A stretch of 64,000 nt of DNA from Ascoidea rubescens DSM 1968 (lineage: Eukaryota; Ascomycota; Saccharomycetes; Ascoideales; Ascoideaceae): positions 478,040 through 542,039 of the forward strand of contig NW_017962922.1 in the NCBI RefSeq assembly GCF_001661345.1, written 5' to 3'. The notes under the pieces were generated by a model. The model made no database searches. It worked only from the letters and a program-made list of their open reading frames with translations, and was not told the origin of the DNA. The position numbers and the translations under genes are program-made. Below, piece by piece: positions 21,993 to 32,221 of the stretch; the first letter of the stretch is position 1, and each line of letters starts with the position of its first letter.

Positions 21993-22098
21993 CTTTATCT
22001 TATCTGGCTGGTGGATATAATGCTATGGAGAGGTAGAAAATGGGCTCAAAAGCGATTTCCCTATTCACGCCAAGCGGAGGCCATAGTTCGGAACGGAC

Positions 22099-23822
22099 TC
22101 ACTCGTTCTTCTTCAACCGGAACGAGTTCGGAAGCACTGGCTCGAGGGTGTTCTGCTTCACACACCACTCGAGAAAGGTTCGCAACTGCTCTTTGGTGTA
22201 GGAGTAGCCCATCTCCTTGGGCACCACCAACCCCAAGAAGGAGTGGATTCTGTCGGCCTGCAACGAGCCATGCAGCGTGAGCATGTAGCTGATAAAGGGC
22301 CAGTAGTTCTGCATCGCAGCCTCATACACCTCGGATTCGTTCTCGTTCTCAGCATCGATGATGTTGTCGTTGTCGTTTGCTGTATTGATCGAGGCTCCCT
22401 GGCTCTTTTTCGCAACTTTGGTTCTCTCCTTCTCATTTTCAACAACATTGTAGGTGCCTGGTGCAGCTTCTTCCACCACGCCGTGCTTGATCCAGAAGGT
22501 GATGGATTTTTTCAATATGTTTTCAGACAAATCAGGAAACCTGTTTTTAAGCTCTTCCATCGTCAATCTGGGCTTCTCTTGAAAATGCATTATAACTGTG
22601 GCCTTGTCTGGGGAAACATTGAATGCTTTCACCCGGTCTTCCAATTCGAGCTCGATTTCAACTGTTCCTAACGTTGGCAACCAAACAAGCTCGCGATCTC
22701 TTTTCAATTTTTTGAAGTTTGATGAATAGAGATCACACTGTTTCTGGATTTCTGCAGGAAATGTGAATTTTTCTTTTTTCAATCTTGATATAATATTAGG
22801 CCAAAACAAACGAGATAATACCGTTGAATGGAATTTGCTATTTTCTCCATTGTTCTTATGCAATATACTATCCATTGTTTTAGAGTCTGATATATCCTTT
22901 ACCATCACTTCTAATGAATCAAACTCGGATTCTCCGAATCTCAATTTCAATAGTTCGATCTTGTTAATGATTTCGTTAATATTGTAATTTGTGAGCTTTA
23001 GTAATTGAGAGGATAGAACTGCTGTAATTTCATTAAGAAAAATATCCTTTGGATGAAACAAAGTTATTAATGATTCGATAACATCGTTGACTTTTGATTT
23101 TTTAAAATCAGGCAAAGCATCAATAGGATCAGGTATCCAACTCAACTCTTCTTCAATATCAACCACCACTTTATTGTTACTACCGCCATTAACAGTGGCT
23201 AAAGTCGTCACATTATAATTATTAATTTTTTTAATTTTTTCAGTTTTCTTCAACTCTTCACCTAATTCACCTAATTCATTATTTTGATCATTCAATAGAC
23301 CATGCACAATATATTCAATAGTATCTTCTCTCTCTTGAAGATACCTTCGAATCGGCCTGCAAACTTTATCCAACAATACACCTCTTGGATCAATAATTAA
23401 AAAGATCTTAATCGTTGATATGTAACACGTTATAATATCAATTGTATTTGCACCGGCTAGTAGCAATCTCTTTGTACACAACATAATAAAAGTATTAACT
23501 AAATTACTTCTTTGACTTGAAGTTTTGAGCGATTGCCGTAACTCCTTCAACGCAATGATTGAATTGGGAAAATCAACTAGTATATCAAAACTCTCAATTA
23601 TTCTTAGATTCACTAGTTCTGAATCAGCAATATTTTTCAAATTTTTGAATAAAAAATTAGATGTTTCTTTAGCATCCTCATTTTCCGAGTTAGAACTATT
23701 ATCAAAATCATTCTTACGCCCAAAATCATGAACGTTTTGCCTTTTTGATGTCTTTATATGAATTGGAGAAGCCTGAATGTCATCATAATTATAATTATAA
23801 TTATTATTATTATTATTATTAC

Positions 23823-23888
<66 letters not shown>

Positions 23889-24849
23889 TTATGAAACCTG
23901 AGCTATTAAGATCTCTAGAAATACTGCTATTAACAGTATTGGTATTATTGTAGTAATAATATTCATCAAAATCATTTATTAATAAAAATGGAAAATTTAT
24001 TAATTTGGGAATAATTTCCAATTTGATAAATAAATATATCTTTTCAAGTAGAAATTCGTCCCAGATTTTGGAGCAATTGATAAAAATGTAATTTTTAAGA
24101 TATAACTGAGTCACTTTAGCGATTGTGAAATTGAGATTTTTAGTCAAGTCAATATTTATTAAAATATTGCTCAAATTAAGTAAATTGACAAAATCTGACG
24201 AGTTATTATTAAATAAGTAATTTTGATATAGTTTATCCAAGTTTTCAATGAAATTGAAATTAGAAATAATATTGAACTGACTATTATTTTGCTCATTTAA
24301 ATTCGATGATAACAAAACAGCTTGAAATAAAGCATTTAGTGATTTATCGATAACCAAGATTTGATCTGAATTCAAATTCAAAAATCTCAAGGGAAAAAAA
24401 TAATGGTCTTTGATAAGTTTAATGGTTTCAATAATTTTCACCGTCGTCTCTTGATTAAAATCCTCTATTTTGCTCTGATATTCATCTTGATGTCTGGTCT
24501 CCCCATGTTGAGTGTGATCTTTTCCATCTGATTCAATCTGATTATCGTGTAAACACTCTGATAAATCACCCACAGCCTTTTGAGCAAAACTGTTTCTGAT
24601 TAATTCCACATAGACTTCAACCAATTGATCTTCTAACCCAAATATGTTTTTGATTGCTCGCTCAATCACAATGGGAGGGCTAACATTGACTTGAAAACTG
24701 GACAACCATTCAACAACAAGATTGAAATCAGTTTCGACATCAAGATCCGAATTGGCGCTATAGGCAAAACCTACACTGCTGACTAGCGAAGAAGGAGCAG
24801 GAAAAACCTTGAAGAAGTCGTCTTTCGAAAAGCAGATTGATTGCAACAT
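22099..24849 (-). CDS. APC2: APC2, cullin-like subunit of the anaphase-promoting complex
   Basis: The product is 916 aa from the ATG at 24849-24847. The cullin homology region lies in the last third: FHPKDIFLNEITAVLSSQL, SRLFWPNI, LPTLGTVEIELELEDR, then the winged helix RLTMEELKNRFPDLSENIL..FWIKHGVVEEAAPGTYNVVE. The end (YWPFISYMLTLHGSLQADRIHSFLG..YTKEQLRTFLEW) is the APC2 C-terminal domain that follows the cullin fold. Apc2 binds the RING subunit Apc11 and forms the catalytic core of the APC/C ubiquitin ligase that triggers anaphase. The N-terminal cullin repeats are poorly conserved and carry a long Asn tract coded by an ATT microsatellite (23797-23889). No neddylation-site pattern is obvious, in line with Apc2 not being neddylated. 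Confidence 0.9.
23797..23889 (-). repeat. ATT/AAT microsatellite coding poly-Asn in APC2
   Basis: About thirty ATT triplets (AAT on the coding strand) are broken by two ACT (Ser) units and by TAT/AAT alternation at the left end. It lies in the reading frame of APC2 and gives a nearly pure Asn run. Confidence 0.92.
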
Positions 24850-25088
24850 CGGACTATGGCTAGTACTACTTCTGACCTCTGGCTCTAACCACTTTGATCA
24901 GCTTTGGTCTATTTCAAAGAGATGGGGTTGTTATCGCTTTTTCGTGCTGGTGTGTTTACAGAAGCATTGCTGGGTGCTGGGTGTTTTTCCAAAAAGGTCA
25001 GTTGAGCTTTGAGGCGAAAACAATTTTTTCGCTTTGATGAGCAATGAATTTGAGAACGAGAAAACAGTGTGAAGAAAATAGTTGATAG

Positions 25089-26009
<921 letters not shown>

Positions 26010-26023
26010 TTTATATTATTTAT

Positions 26024-27904
26024 CTATTTATTTTCGGATTGAATGTCTTTATATACCTTGATTAATGTATCGCAATTTTGTGTAGTCAATTGGAACGCTT
26101 CTTTATATAACTGTATCATTTCACGCAATACTTGTTCTTTTGTCTTAGTACCAGAACAGATATTTTTCAATTCAATCTCTAAATTTTTCCTTAGAAAAGG
26201 TTTTGATAAACTAATATTGTTATTAAAATCAATGCTCTCAAATCCCTGGACCAATCCCATTCCCAATTCGCTTGGAACTAAGCGTTTAATTGTGCCCACT
26301 TTCTTTTCACTAATATATTCTCGTGTTTTAATTTTTTCAATATGTTCTGCAATGGTTGCATCTGTCCCAATACCATTAGCATCCATTAAAGAAATCAATT
26401 CAGTTTCTGTCAAGTATGAAGGTGGTGCTGTAAATCCATCTTTAATATCGCATTTAAATATTGGAACTTCCTCATTCAATTCAAGCTCAGGTAACATCTT
26501 AGTAGTTGATACCCATTTGGAATAGTTATAAACTTCTAAATAATTTAGTTCCCTCACCACAATTGAGTTTGCAGTAAAGGTCTCTGTCCCCCATTTTAAC
26601 GTTATTGTAGTCGAATCACCTTTACCATCATCAGAGCAACACGCTAAGAAATGCCTAACAACATACTCATATATTGTTTTCTCTTTTGCATTCAAATTTG
26701 CAGACAGACTAAGATAGTTTACTGGGTGAATTGGCGGATGTGCCTCATCATTGTTTTTTCCATTTCTGGGCTGACAAAATTTATGATCTTCCAACAAAGA
26801 TTTTGCATAACTACCCCATTTAGCATCTTGAGTTTGCTTTTCAATAAACTCCTTTAAATCCATTTTTTTGGGAAAAGAATCAGTCTCAGTTCTTGGATAG
26901 GATATAAACCCCTTAGTATACAAAGACTCTGCAGCAGATAGAGTGTCCTTTGCGCTGAATTTGAAAAAATTTGAGCATTTTTTCTGTAATTCAACAGTTG
27001 TTAATGGAAATGGCTTATAATTTATCTTGGGTTTTTTAACTATACTGCTGACTATTGCTTTGTCAGAAAATGCTAAACAATTTTCGAGTAATGCAGTAAC
27101 ATAAACTCTATCAAAAATATGTCCTCTTGACCACTTGAAACCATACTGGATTCTGCCCTTTTTAATTATCAAATCCAAATACCAGAATGGTTCTTTAATA
27201 AAAGATCGAACTCTTTTATATCTATCAACCACAAAACCCAAAGTTGGGAATTGGCAAGACCCATAAGATATGATTCTTTTTTCGGCTTTCAAATCGGTAA
27301 AATTCCTTTGATACGATGTTGTTAAAAATCTAGTGAATATGGCGCCTGTTCTTAGGTCCAACTCCATTCTGGTTCCAACGGCAGCAACTGCATTTTTGTC
27401 TAGTTTTGTTGGATTCAAAGCTGCTCTTACAATATGAGATTTTTCTAAATGAGAAAATTGTGCTCTCAAAGTGTTTTCAATACTGAATGAAGGATATTTT
27501 CTTTGAACACTCTGAACTATTTCATAACCAATATATTCGCCTTCCCTATCACAATCAGTCCATATCATTAGTTTCAGACTACTAGCTGCCTCTTTGATAA
27601 TATTCTGGATGATCTTTGCACTATCTGAAGTAGCTTTTTCATATATCTGGGCTTCAAATAACTTGGAAGCAGTTATTGTGTCCCACGATTTATATTGAGA
27701 TGGAAAATCATGAGAATAAAGATGGCCACTCACTGCAGTCATGGTAACATTGGATCTTCCATTGCCATCCTTGAAATCAAAGGTAAAATCGTAGTTTTTA
27801 ACATATTTGTAAGTTGAGCTTCTAGTTTTCACATTACCACCACCAAGTATTCGAGCCACGCTCAGTGCAATTGAATTCTTTTCAGCAACACAGAGGACTT
27901 TCAT
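26024..27904 (-). CDS. TOP3: TOP3, DNA topoisomerase III (type IA)
   Basis: The product is 626 aa from the ATG at 27904-27902, near the usual 656 aa of yeast Top3. The TOPRIM domain begins MKVLCVAEKNSIALSVARIL and includes the metal motif WTDCDREGEYIG. The catalytic tyrosine is in FISYPRTETDSF. Further family motifs are NDEAHPPIHPV and ANGIGTDATIAEHIEKI. The zinc-binding tail of metazoan TOP3 alpha is absent, as in yeasts. Top3 works with the Sgs1 helicase and Rmi1 to dissolve double Holliday junctions and to limit crossovers. It is divergent from CTF4 with 187 bp between starts. Confidence 0.96.
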   Translation of the reverse strand: MKVLCVAEKNSIALSVARILGGGNVKTRSSTYKYVKNYDFTFDFKDGNGRSNVTMTAVSGHLYSHDFPSQYKSWDTITASKLFEAQIYEKATSDSAKIIQNIIKEAASSLKLMIWTDCDREGEYIGYEIVQSVQRKYPSFSIENTLRAQFSHLEKSHIVRAALNPTKLDKNAVAAVGTRMELDLRTGAIFTRFLTTSYQRNFTDLKAEKRIISYGSCQFPTLGFVVDRYKRVRSFIKEPFWYLDLIIKKGRIQYGFKWSRGHIFDRVYVTALLENCLAFSDKAIVSSIVKKPKINYKPFPLTTVELQKKCSNFFKFSAKDTLSAAESLYTKGFISYPRTETDSFPKKMDLKEFIEKQTQDAKWGSYAKSLLEDHKFCQPRNGKNNDEAHPPIHPVNYLSLSANLNAKEKTIYEYVVRHFLACCSDDGKGDSTTITLKWGTETFTANSIVVRELNYLEVYNYSKWVSTTKMLPELELNEEVPIFKCDIKDGFTAPPSYLTETELISLMDANGIGTDATIAEHIEKIKTREYISEKKVGTIKRLVPSELGMGLVQGFESIDFNNNISLSKPFLRKNLEIELKNICSGTKTKEQVLREMIQLYKEAFQLTTQNCDTLIKVYKDIQSENK

Positions 27905-27990
27905 GTTTAGTGTTACTTTTTTGAACAGAAAAATTCTTCTGATTCAATTATAATTTTAAAGTTTTGTAGACACTTTTTCGAATTTCCAAA

Positions 27991-27999
27991 TTTCGCGTT
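27991..27999 (-). promoter_or_regulatory. MCB/SCB-like cell-cycle box in the TOP3-CTF4 bidirectional promoter
   Basis: On the minus strand this reads AACGCGAAA, which joins an MCB-like ACGCGA to an SCB-type CGCGAAA. It lies 86 bp from the TOP3 start and 93 bp from the CTF4 start. Both genes belong to S-phase functions usually driven by MBF/SBF in yeasts. Direct evidence is the 9-mer only. Confidence 0.45.
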
Positions 28000-28091
28000 C
28001 GTGTTTTTTTTTCTTGATTTTCTTCGATAATCAATGTGAATAGGATGAAGAGTGTGGTTTTATTTGATAAATTAGCATAGTTACGTCCAGA

Positions 28092-30674
28092 ATGGATGAT
28101 AATGTAGAAGAAAAAGAGCATATAAGTCATGTTTCTGATGTTGATGCTGATTTCGATGATGATATTGTTGATTTCGACAACCTTAGTGAAATCGCAAGTG
28201 AAGAAGAAGACGAACTTACATATGGTAACAATTTAGTTGACGTAAATGCTGATGAATCAGAAGATGAAGATAAAGCAGAAGAATTATCCGATGGAGAAGA
28301 CGAATTTGAGGTAGAAGATAAGAGCAAAAGTATTGATAAAATTTACAAGAGAGATGTTGAAACAAATGGAGATAAAATTACAAAGTCAAAAATAGCAGTC
28401 AAAAGCACTTTAAATATTTTTTCTGATGACGATGATGACTTTGTTGAGGTAGTTAGTAGAAGAGATAAGGGATCTGTGATAACTGAAATACCTGATTCAA
28501 GAAAGGATAATTCCAATGATGATGAGCCAGTTCAAATGAGTGAAAATAAAAGAACATTTAATCATCATGATAATAAATCTTCCGAAGCCGAGATTAACAA
28601 AAAAATTAAATTGGATAAGCATTTAAATAATGGGGGTCCAAATACATGTCAAAAGATTTACAACAGATTAATTGATGATAAAAACAAGAATTTGAATGAT
28701 TTGGATGATTTGGATGATTTTCAACTATATCAGCAATATAAATTTTATTTAAAAAAGTATCCATCATTTCTTACAAATAGTTATCCCGAATATGATCCTC
28801 AAATTAGCAGATTACAGAATAAATTCAACAAACTTAAAGGCCATTTTGACACATACACCACACAAGATCTTATTGGATTGGATAAAAAGTATTACAATTT
28901 TATTAGAAAGAGCCAAATTCTTAAGAGAAATTTTCAAATAAGAAACAATGAAATTTTAACCGAAAAATTAAATGGAATAAAATTAAAGCCGTTTTCTCAA
29001 TATTCAAGTTTATGGTATCATGGTCGAAAATACTTGACGATTAATCATATAGGCAAAGTATGGATTGAAACCAATACACAAACACCAATAGTCTCAATTG
29101 AAAGTTTTAACAAAAGCAAGCTTCGAAATTATCATTTTAATGTTGAAAATTTTTACGATATTGCATTTTTAAGTGAAAAGGGCATTTTGTTGGGAATATC
29201 TGGGTATTATGATTTGATTGAAAACAATATATGCGTTGAAGAATTGGTGAGATTGAAAAGAAAGTTGAAAATATTGTTTAAACCACATAATTTTCATGAG
29301 TATCAAAATAATAGCAGTAATTATGGTAATGGTGATGGAATTATTCAAAAACGCTTATTGGAGATTGATATTGAGGTGTCTAAAAGTGAATTTATCAGTT
29401 GTATTACAATTGCTAGTAATATTATATTTATATTCATAAGCAGCGGGAAAGTGTTGAAGTACAATTTAGTGAGTGGATTGGCGATTGGAATTGAAAAGCA
29501 ACTTCCAGTATTAGCGGCTATTGGAAATAATGAGTATTTGTTTAGTATCAGTATACGGAACTACCAGACGTATAAGTTGAGTTACAATTTGATTTCAATT
29601 GATGGTGAAAAGTATAGTGAGAGTGTTATTGTTCGAGATGCGATTTTTGATATAATACTGAACAGCCGAGATTACGAATACAAGAAAAGTAGAAGGAAAG
29701 AGAGGATAAATGGGGAAGGAGATTTTAAGAATGAATATTTGAAGGGGATATTTTTTAATGAGATTAATAATAATCCATGTTTATTAGGGAACGATGATAT
29801 TTTGTACATGATCAACGTGAATCCTGATCGAGGAGAGAGGGAAATTGAGAATATTTTGGTTCCTGTGTTGAATATGGGAGAGGTGTTTAACAAGTATAAC
29901 GAGTATCATGATGATTTGACATATATAGGGTTGGGGATGAATGAGAACCATTTGCAGTGTTTGGTGTTCAAGACGCCGTTTAGCAAGTTTTCGACATATG
30001 AAGGGAAAAGGGCGAGGTTGTTTAAGAATGGAAAGTTGAGCGAGAATTTGAATAGGATGAATGGTGTGTTGCCTGAGTTTTGCAAGGAGAACAATAGTAT
30101 ATTGGTTAATTTTGAGGTGATTAAGAATAAGAATTTCTTGAGTTATTTGAGGAGAGGGTATCTTAATTCTGGCTTTAACGAGGAGAAAAAGATTATTGAG
30201 AGTATTGAAAAGAATATTGAAGAATTGGATGAGGATAAAGTCAGCAAGGAGCAGAAGTTGGAATATGTTCGGATGTATTTTGAGAAAGTTGGGCATAAGA
30301 AAGAGAGAATAGAGAAGATAGTTGAAAAACAAAAGTTTTCAATAAACGATCAAATTTACGAGGAATTGTTATTACAAGAGATTGAAAGAAAGGAGAAAAG
30401 AAGTAAAGTTGAAGGAGATGAAGATGAAGATGGGATTAGGGAAATAGTGGAGAATAAGAAAAACGAATTAATTAATTTGAAATTAAGCTATGATAAAAGC
30501 ATATTAAAACTTTTTTTGGAACTATGTCAAGAAGGAAAATTAGAAGATGCATTAGAAGCAGGAAAAAGTTTAAAATTGGAAGAGAGTTTTAATGCAGCAA
30601 TGAGAATTGTGAAACGGTTGGAATTAAGATTTCTTCACGAAAAAATGGCTGAAATCCAAAAGAACAGGATATAA
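28092..30674 (+). CDS. CTF4: CTF4/AND-1 replisome hub lacking the N-terminal WD40 propeller
   Basis: The product is 860 aa from ATG 28092. Residues 1-200 are highly acidic and disordered. From about residue 300 the SepB propeller and helical bundle of Ctf4 are recognisable: GRKYLTINHIGKV, NYHFNVENFYDIAFLSEKG, ISCITIASNIIFIFISSGKV, IEKQLPVLAAIGNNEYLFS, KGIFFNEINNNPCLLGNDD, and at the end KSILKLFLELCQEGKLEDAL..FNAAMRIVKRLEL. These match the C-terminal half of yeast Ctf4, which trimerises and binds CIP-box peptides of GINS (Sld5) and Pol alpha (Pol1). Yeast Ctf4 has a WD40 propeller over its first 380 residues. Nothing like it is seen here, and TOP3 starts only 187 bp upstream, so it cannot be a missed exon nearby. 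Insertions rich in Asn/Lys lengthen the SepB part. Confidence 0.88.
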   Translation: MDDNVEEKEHISHVSDVDADFDDDIVDFDNLSEIASEEEDELTYGNNLVDVNADESEDEDKAEELSDGEDEFEVEDKSKSIDKIYKRDVETNGDKITKSKIAVKSTLNIFSDDDDDFVEVVSRRDKGSVITEIPDSRKDNSNDDEPVQMSENKRTFNHHDNKSSEAEINKKIKLDKHLNNGGPNTCQKIYNRLIDDKNKNLNDLDDLDDFQLYQQYKFYLKKYPSFLTNSYPEYDPQISRLQNKFNKLKGHFDTYTTQDLIGLDKKYYNFIRKSQILKRNFQIRNNEILTEKLNGIKLKPFSQYSSLWYHGRKYLTINHIGKVWIETNTQTPIVSIESFNKSKLRNYHFNVENFYDIAFLSEKGILLGISGYYDLIENNICVEELVRLKRKLKILFKPHNFHEYQNNSSNYGNGDGIIQKRLLEIDIEVSKSEFISCITIASNIIFIFISSGKVLKYNLVSGLAIGIEKQLPVLAAIGNNEYLFSISIRNYQTYKLSYNLISIDGEKYSESVIVRDAIFDIILNSRDYEYKKSRRKERINGEGDFKNEYLKGIFFNEINNNPCLLGNDDILYMINVNPDRGEREIENILVPVLNMGEVFNKYNEYHDDLTYIGLGMNENHLQCLVFKTPFSKFSTYEGKRARLFKNGKLSENLNRMNGVLPEFCKENNSILVNFEVIKNKNFLSYLRRGYLNSGFNEEKKIIESIEKNIEELDEDKVSKEQKLEYVRMYFEKVGHKKERIEKIVEKQKFSINDQIYEELLLQEIERKEKRSKVEGDEDEDGIREIVENKKNELINLKLSYDKSILKLFLELCQEGKLEDALEAGKSLKLEESFNAAMRIVKRLELRFLHEKMAEIQKNRI

Positions 30675-30726
30675 ATAGAAAGATTAATGAGTATCTAATG
30701 ATATATTCAAAAGATAGTTATATGGT

Positions 30727-30734
30727 TCACGTGA
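30727..30734. promoter_or_regulatory. TCACGTGA palindrome (Cbf1-type E-box)
   Basis: A perfect 8 bp E-box in the convergent space between CTF4 and the minus-strand promethin-like gene, an unusual place for a promoter element. Confidence 0.4.
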
Positions 30735-30928
30735 CAAGATGTTTAAACTATTTTTTTTTTCTTTTTTTTTGTATTGATAATAACTTTTTCCTGATTTGGA
30801 ATTATATGAATAGAGTTGAGACCAAGACTGTGGATATAGGGAGATGAAAAAGATAAGATTTATTGTGAGTGTATGATATGAAAGTGTTTATTGATAAGAT
30901 AAGATAATATAATTAAATAAGAAAACAA

Positions 30929-31574
30929 TTAAATGACGGTATGTCTGTTTATACCAAGAATGATTTTCTTGTCTTTTTCACCGTACCATTTATTATAAAC
31001 AAAACAGCCAATCATTGTTAATAGACAGGAAATGAAGATCAAGGGCACAAAAACCACGATAACAAATAGGATGAAGACTGTGACAGCAGCAAATAAGATA
31101 CCGAAGGATATACCAAAGGAGTATAATACATATGAGACTGGTTTAATTGATAGTGGGATTAGAGCAAGACAGAGAAGGATTAGGATTGTCTATTGGACAT
31201 GGTGACTGATTAGTATGGGTGATTGGAACAGGCGGCGAGAGAAGCTGGAAGCAGAGATATACGTACGTCCTTGATTGGATTATGTCTGAAATGAAAGGCA
31301 AAAGCAGATAGATTTGAAGGCAACGCAGCGATTTGTTGGTCTATGGACCTGTAGCAATGGAAAGATAGTTAGTATGTGGGTTGAGCTTGAAGAAGGACAA
31401 GCAGAATGATACTAACAATTTACAAATTTGATATGTATGGGCCAAATAGCTGAAAATCAAAGAAAAGATTTTGCCCAAAAGCTTCAATATGTCATTTATT
31501 CCAGTGACATCGGCGAGAGCTACCACCTTCTGGGTGTTCTCAGAGCGAGCAAAGTCGTTATCAAGCAAGGCCAT
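30929..31574 (-). CDS. Promethin-like small membrane protein (two introns)
   Basis: Proposed exons are 31417-31574, 31267-31348 and 30929-31189, giving 166 residues. Intron 1 (31349-31416) has TACTAAC 20 nt before CTACAG and donor GTTAGT; intron 2 (31190-31266) has donor GTACGT, TACTAAT and CAATAG. An alternative for intron 1 (donor GTAAAT at 31423, acceptor at CATAG) is also in frame. The product starts MALLDNDFARSENTQKVV, has a short RHNPIKD motif, then a hydrophobic block of about 60 residues (ALIPLSIKPVSY.. to ..LLTMIGCFVYNKWYG) that should form two membrane hairpins, and a short basic tail. This fits promethin/LDAF1-LDO-OSW5-like lipid-droplet proteins, which work with seipin. Family is inference from pattern. 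It is head to head with a related gene at 32222. Confidence 0.68.
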
Positions 31575-32221
31575 TGGAGATGAGATGGAGGATGTGAATT
31601 AGAGTGTTAAAGTACTGCACGAAGGTAGCGATATAATGGATACAATGGTGGGCGAAGAGGACATTTTGAGCTAGAGCGAGCCTGGAGCTGTTTTGGAGAG
31701 CACACTCTAAAGAGCATTTGAAAAGTAGCGTAAAGGGTTCCTCATAAACCAACCATAAATGAGAACACTGCTGTTTGTACCAGCGTAATGGAATATTCTC
31801 TCAGAGGATTCCGCAGGTAGGGCTCTGAGAGAAAAAGCCCTATGGCGCGGCGCGGCGTGTACGGGACGACGGTTCTTTTGGGAGCCGGTACTGAAAGAGG
31901 CAACCACAACAGCGCGGTTGCAATGATCAACAGTGGCACTGAAATTGGCATTGAAATTAGCAGTCTATTTAGTGGCGCTAGCGGTGGTGCATGTGAAAGA
32001 CAAGTGCCGGTGTCGCCAGAAGGACGGGCGTGCTCTCCTGCTGTATTTACCTCTTTCCTAATCTGACTTCGGCTGGAACATGACTTTGTGGGAGGTGGAA
32101 TATATCTTGGGCTGATCTCCCTAGGTTCTCGATTCCTCCAACACTTCCTCAAAACCACCAAAACCACCAAAACCACCAAAATCACCAAAATCACCAAAAT
32201 CACCAGAACCACCACCTCACA
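31575..32221. other. Divergent promoter between two promethin-like genes
   Basis: A 647 bp region that is GC-richer than average. Long open frames here (31742-32668, -, and others) run antisense through the first exon of the next gene and are judged spurious. A tandem repeat 'accaccaaa'/'atcaccaaa' occupies about 32150-32215, directly before the start codon, probably in the 5' UTR. Confidence 0.5.
32150..32218 (+). repeat. 9 bp tandem repeat in 5' leader
   Basis: Units 'accaccaaa', changing to 'atcaccaaa', are repeated about seven times immediately upstream of ATG 32222. Confidence 0.85.

Noticed and set aside
30720-30810. Possible point centromere (CDEI-like TCACGTGA, AT-rich stretch, then TGATTTGGAA)
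   Set aside because: The essential CCG core of CDEIII is missing, the spacing is only approximate, and point centromeres are limited to a subset of Saccharomycetaceae.
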